Below, piece by piece: positions 61,750 through 64,000 of a stretch of DNA of 64,000 nucleotides. This DNA comes from Pseudobdellovibrionaceae bacterium (lineage in GTDB: Bacteria; Bdellovibrionota; Bdellovibrionia; Bdellovibrionales; Bdellovibrionaceae), in assembly GCA_022843825.1 (NCBI GenBank), contig JALHMX010000009.1, positions 1-64,000 on the forward strand, written 5' to 3'. Position 1 is the stretch's first letter. The number at the start of each line of letters is the position of its first letter. The notes below the pieces were generated by a model that saw nothing but the letters and a program-made list of their open reading frames with translations, was not told the DNA's origin and did no database searches. Both the position numbers and the translations under genes were made by a program.

Positions 61750-62562
61750 TTATAAGCTGAAAAGCTTTTTAAAATTTCGGGTAGAGATTTCCATAACTGA
61801 TTCGGGTTCCAAATTACGAAGCTCACCTATCACTTTTGCAATTTGCCATAGACTTGAGCTGTCATTAGGGCCCTGCCAGCCTTGAGGCGCCTGATCTGGC
61901 ATATCTGATTCCAAAAGCAGAGCATCCAATGGAATCTGAGCCATGGTCTTTCGTAGTTTTTGGTTTTTCTCGTAGGTCACTGCACCGCCTATGCTAATGA
62001 ACATTCCCAAATCGATGTATTTTGTAGCAATTTCGAAACTTCCGTTAAAGGCATGCACTAATCCACCTTTTGCTGGAGCTCCCCATAAATCAAAAACCTG
62101 TAAGGCTTTCTCGTGGGCTTGTACGATATGCAGAACTAATGGCTTTTTGTAGGCCTTTGCTAATTGAATTTGATTCTCAAAAAAATCAATCTGATGTGAG
62201 ATGGCCTCATCTTTTGATAACTCTCCTGATTCTAATATCTTATCGCGAAAATCTAAACCCGTTTCTCCCAGTGCCAGTGGGCTGTGTTCACTAGACCCTA
62301 GGTACTGAGCCAGCTCATCTAATGCGGCTTCGCAATCGTAAGCTAAAGTTTTGGAAACAAAATAGGGATGCAATCCGAAACATAAATAGAATTTTTCAGG
62401 ATACATTTTTTGTAACTCAATTTGCAGCTTCCAATCAGCGGGATCGACTCCGCCGAGTAAAAATTGAGTGATCTTCATATCTTCAGCTTTTTTAAGTAAA
62501 GCCGTTTTGTCTGGATGCGAAACTTTGATATCCGACCAATGTGCATGTGAATCAATATACAT
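61750..62562 (-). CDS. TatD-family metal-dependent hydrolase
   Basis: 270 residues. Metal ligands: DSHAHW at the N-terminus, GLHPY, GETGLDF, VLHIVQAHE, VHAFNG and LLLESDMPD. TatD-like enzymes are DNases or D-aminoacyl-tRNA deacylases. It ends 21 bases upstream of the tcdA start and may be the first gene of that operon. Confidence 0.92.
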   Translation of the reverse strand: MYIDSHAHWSDIKVSHPDKTALLKKAEDMKITQFLLGGVDPADWKLQIELQKMYPEKFYLCFGLHPYFVSKTLAYDCEAALDELAQYLGSSEHSPLALGETGLDFRDKILESGELSKDEAISHQIDFFENQIQLAKAYKKPLVLHIVQAHEKALQVFDLWGAPAKGGLVHAFNGSFEIATKYIDLGMFISIGGAVTYEKNQKLRKTMAQIPLDALLLESDMPDQAPQGWQGPNDSSSLWQIAKVIGELRNLEPESVMEISTRNFKKLFSL

Positions 62563-62660
62563 AAAGACAAGGTAGCCCTAAGTCTTGTTTTTCTCAAGTC
62601 TTCCTTCGCAATACCGATAATAAATTGTAATCATAAGTACACGCACCAGCAGAGGGAAAT

Positions 62661-63710
62661 ATGAAACAAATGTCTTTCAATATGGGCTTTGAAATAAAAA
62701 TGGCTTCCGGGCCTATCAGCACTCCTACTCAGTTTATTCCTTGGAATAAAAAAACCGACTCATCGGATTACACGCCCACGACGACTTTGAAATACATGAA
62801 TGATGCTTTAATTGGTATGAATTATCATGTTTTAAATCAGTTTAAACATCTATCAAACACTGACACTCAATTTATCAAAAACTATTTAAAAAATATCGAC
62901 CCCTACTTTGAAATTTACGCAAAATCCTCGCTACGTTTAAAGGATGTTTACAAGAAAACGGAACAGCCAAAGCCCCCTCAAAAATTAATCTCTGATTTTG
63001 AAAATGAGTTCAGCCAAGCCGTTGATAAATGCTTTTCCAATGACAATGTTCAGCTTAAGTTTATAGGCGAGGCCTTAAATATTTTAAGTGATTTTGAAAA
63101 GAAATTAGGGAATGCTTTCTTATACAACTTTACCTTCGAGTTTTCTGAAAATTTCACAGGTCAACTTATTAGTTTTTATTCATTTTTATTTCATATCCGT
63201 ACAGTAACAGCGATGAATCATAATGATCAGGTCAGCGATTCAGCTTTCGAAAGTATTCGCTGTGACTCTATTTCAGACTATCTTGCTCGGACAGACTACA
63301 CAGCCAATGACGCCCTTCTTTATTGGCAGTTTAAAAAATTGACCACCCCATTTGTTGGAGTCAGTGATGTTCGCGTTGAAAAACTGCTGGTTAATCCTTT
63401 AGAGCAAGCTTTCTTCAAGTTTAACCATAACGCATGTTCTTTAGTTAATAATCTGCCTGAAAGCTTTTTAACTACGCACAATGCCGTCCAATTAGAGGAC
63501 GCCTTACATCAGATTCAAGTGGATTGGCTACTGGGTTCTAGTTGTGGCTTACTTTTCCGCTTACGCGAAGAATTTTATGGACTTCAACATGGCTACGATA
63601 AAATTTTCTGGCCGGAAGCCAGTTACAGCAAACCTCAAAAAGTCGCCACCCTTAATTTTTGTTTTGAATTGTCAGAAAGTGATTTTTTAAACTCTAAAAA
63701 AACGGGCTAA
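62661..63710 (+). CDS. Cytoplasmic protein, unknown
   Basis: 349 residues, no signal peptide, mostly helical: MNDALIGMNYHVLNQFKHLS, FENEFSQAVDKCF, LLYWQFKKLTTPF, ALHQIQVDWLLGSSCGLLFRLREEF. GAGGGAAAT before the ATG supports the start. No repeats or catalytic motif recognised. The last bases also hold a terminator for the convergent dedA gene. Confidence 0.75.
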   Translation: MKQMSFNMGFEIKMASGPISTPTQFIPWNKKTDSSDYTPTTTLKYMNDALIGMNYHVLNQFKHLSNTDTQFIKNYLKNIDPYFEIYAKSSLRLKDVYKKTEQPKPPQKLISDFENEFSQAVDKCFSNDNVQLKFIGEALNILSDFEKKLGNAFLYNFTFEFSENFTGQLISFYSFLFHIRTVTAMNHNDQVSDSAFESIRCDSISDYLARTDYTANDALLYWQFKKLTTPFVGVSDVRVEKLLVNPLEQAFFKFNHNACSLVNNLPESFLTTHNAVQLEDALHQIQVDWLLGSSCGLLFRLREEFYGLQHGYDKIFWPEASYSKPQKVATLNFCFELSESDFLNSKKTG

Positions 63711-63729
63711 CTGTTAAACGCCGTTAGCC
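63697..63729 (-). terminator. Terminator of the dedA gene
   Basis: On the minus strand GGCTAAC (63729-63723) and GTTAGCC (63711-63705) pair over 7 bp with an 11-base loop, followed by CG and seven T. It extends into the coding end of the convergent gene, whose Lys-rich last codons provide the T run. Confidence 0.65.
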
Positions 63730-64000
63730 AATTTACGCGTAGACCATTTTTTGTAAATGTAAACTATCAGCGCCAAAATAAGTATCCCAAAAATGATATA
63801 TTTAAATTGTTTAAATACACCATAAATGCGGTCTCCGTAGTGCGCAAACAAAAGCACCTGTGTTGGCACAGAAAGTAACGCCGCAATACCGTCAACAACC
63901 ATAAATTTCCAAACTGGAAATTTGACCATGCCACAAGCTAGGTGACCTGGAAATCGAATACCCGGTGTAAAACGAAAAATCCCACAGGCTAACGCTCCAT
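63714..64000 (-). CDS. DedA-family membrane protein, C-terminal part only
   Basis: The frame is open to the right edge, so the N-terminus is missing. GIFRFTPGIRFPGHLACG is the conserved DedA/SNARE-associated motif, with the FxxxTPGxRFPxxL region that includes the essential Arg residues. Then WKFMVVDGIAALLSVPTQV and a last membrane helix (YIIFGILILALIVYIY) with basic tail. DedA proteins move lipids such as undecaprenyl phosphate across the inner membrane. Confidence 0.88.
   Translation of the reverse strand, partial: GALACGIFRFTPGIRFPGHLACGMVKFPVWKFMVVDGIAALLSVPTQVLLFAHYGDRIYGVFKQFKYIIFGILILALIVYIYKKWSTRKLANGV

Noticed and set aside
1..64000. tRNA or rRNA genes
   Set aside because: No cloverleaf with a GGTTCGAATC-type arm outside coding regions was noticed; a tRNA scan would settle it.

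Overview
The window looks like chromosomal DNA of a low-to-moderate GC (about 40% by eye) Gram-negative bacterium, most likely a member of the Bdellovibrionota (Bdellovibrio / Pseudobdellovibrio-like predators). This is an inference. There is no rRNA or other marker here, but the combination fits: a very large repetitive surface-fibre gene, many small exported proteins and lipoproteins, a fad beta-oxidation set, a CarD/CdnL homologue, frequent TTG/GTG starts and secreted cell-wall-hydrolase candidates. I see no tRNA, rRNA, CRISPR array, transposase or prophage. Most genes are housekeeping genes on both strands.

Layout. 1-4001 (-): 5' end of a giant exported fibre-like protein with 726-bp internal repeats. 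4136-12325: STAS protein, a small membrane protein and the minus-strand run carD-gltX-cysS-uvrB-uvrC. 12433-15174: palindromic element, long acyl-CoA dehydrogenase (fadE-like), small exported protein. 15238-18703: membrane and exported proteins of unknown role, then sohB. 18808-24730: a complete peptide ABC transporter (oppD, F, A, B, C), closed by a 29-bp perfect hairpin. 24807-35169: exported unknowns, tatA, an AsmA-like protein, greA, nrnA-like DHH protein, BFD-type ferredoxin, glycosyltransferase, heme A synthase, LON-domain and Nudix proteins, Na/Pi symporter. 35155-39202 (-): fadI-fadJ-lspA. 39398-43044: maeB and hflX. 43097-46134: an alternating array of three SleB-like hydrolases and two copies of an exported partner protein. 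46136-49549 (-): unknown small proteins and a PadR-DUF1700-DUF4097 operon. 49684-53588: recG, an exported ADP-ribosyltransferase-like protein, and a divergent HD-GYP protein. 54281-64000: RRM protein with infA, rhodanese-like lipoprotein with lysS, class I aldolase, NifU-like protein, two outer-membrane barrels, a deoxyhypusine-synthase-like protein with a 49-aa membrane protein and tcdA, tatD, an unknown gene, and the end of a dedA gene.

Most worth a second look: (1) the hydrolase/partner array, whose repeated pairing suggests enzyme plus cognate inhibitor or chaperone; (2) the exported R-S-E ADP-ribosyltransferase; (3) the giant fibre gene with a near-identical long repeat; (4) five hairpin elements, each starting at the stop codon of a gene and sharing short sequence; (5) two 5' hairpins that would hide a translation start (gltX, and the barrel gene at 59004). 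All functional calls come from reading motifs; no database search was run.
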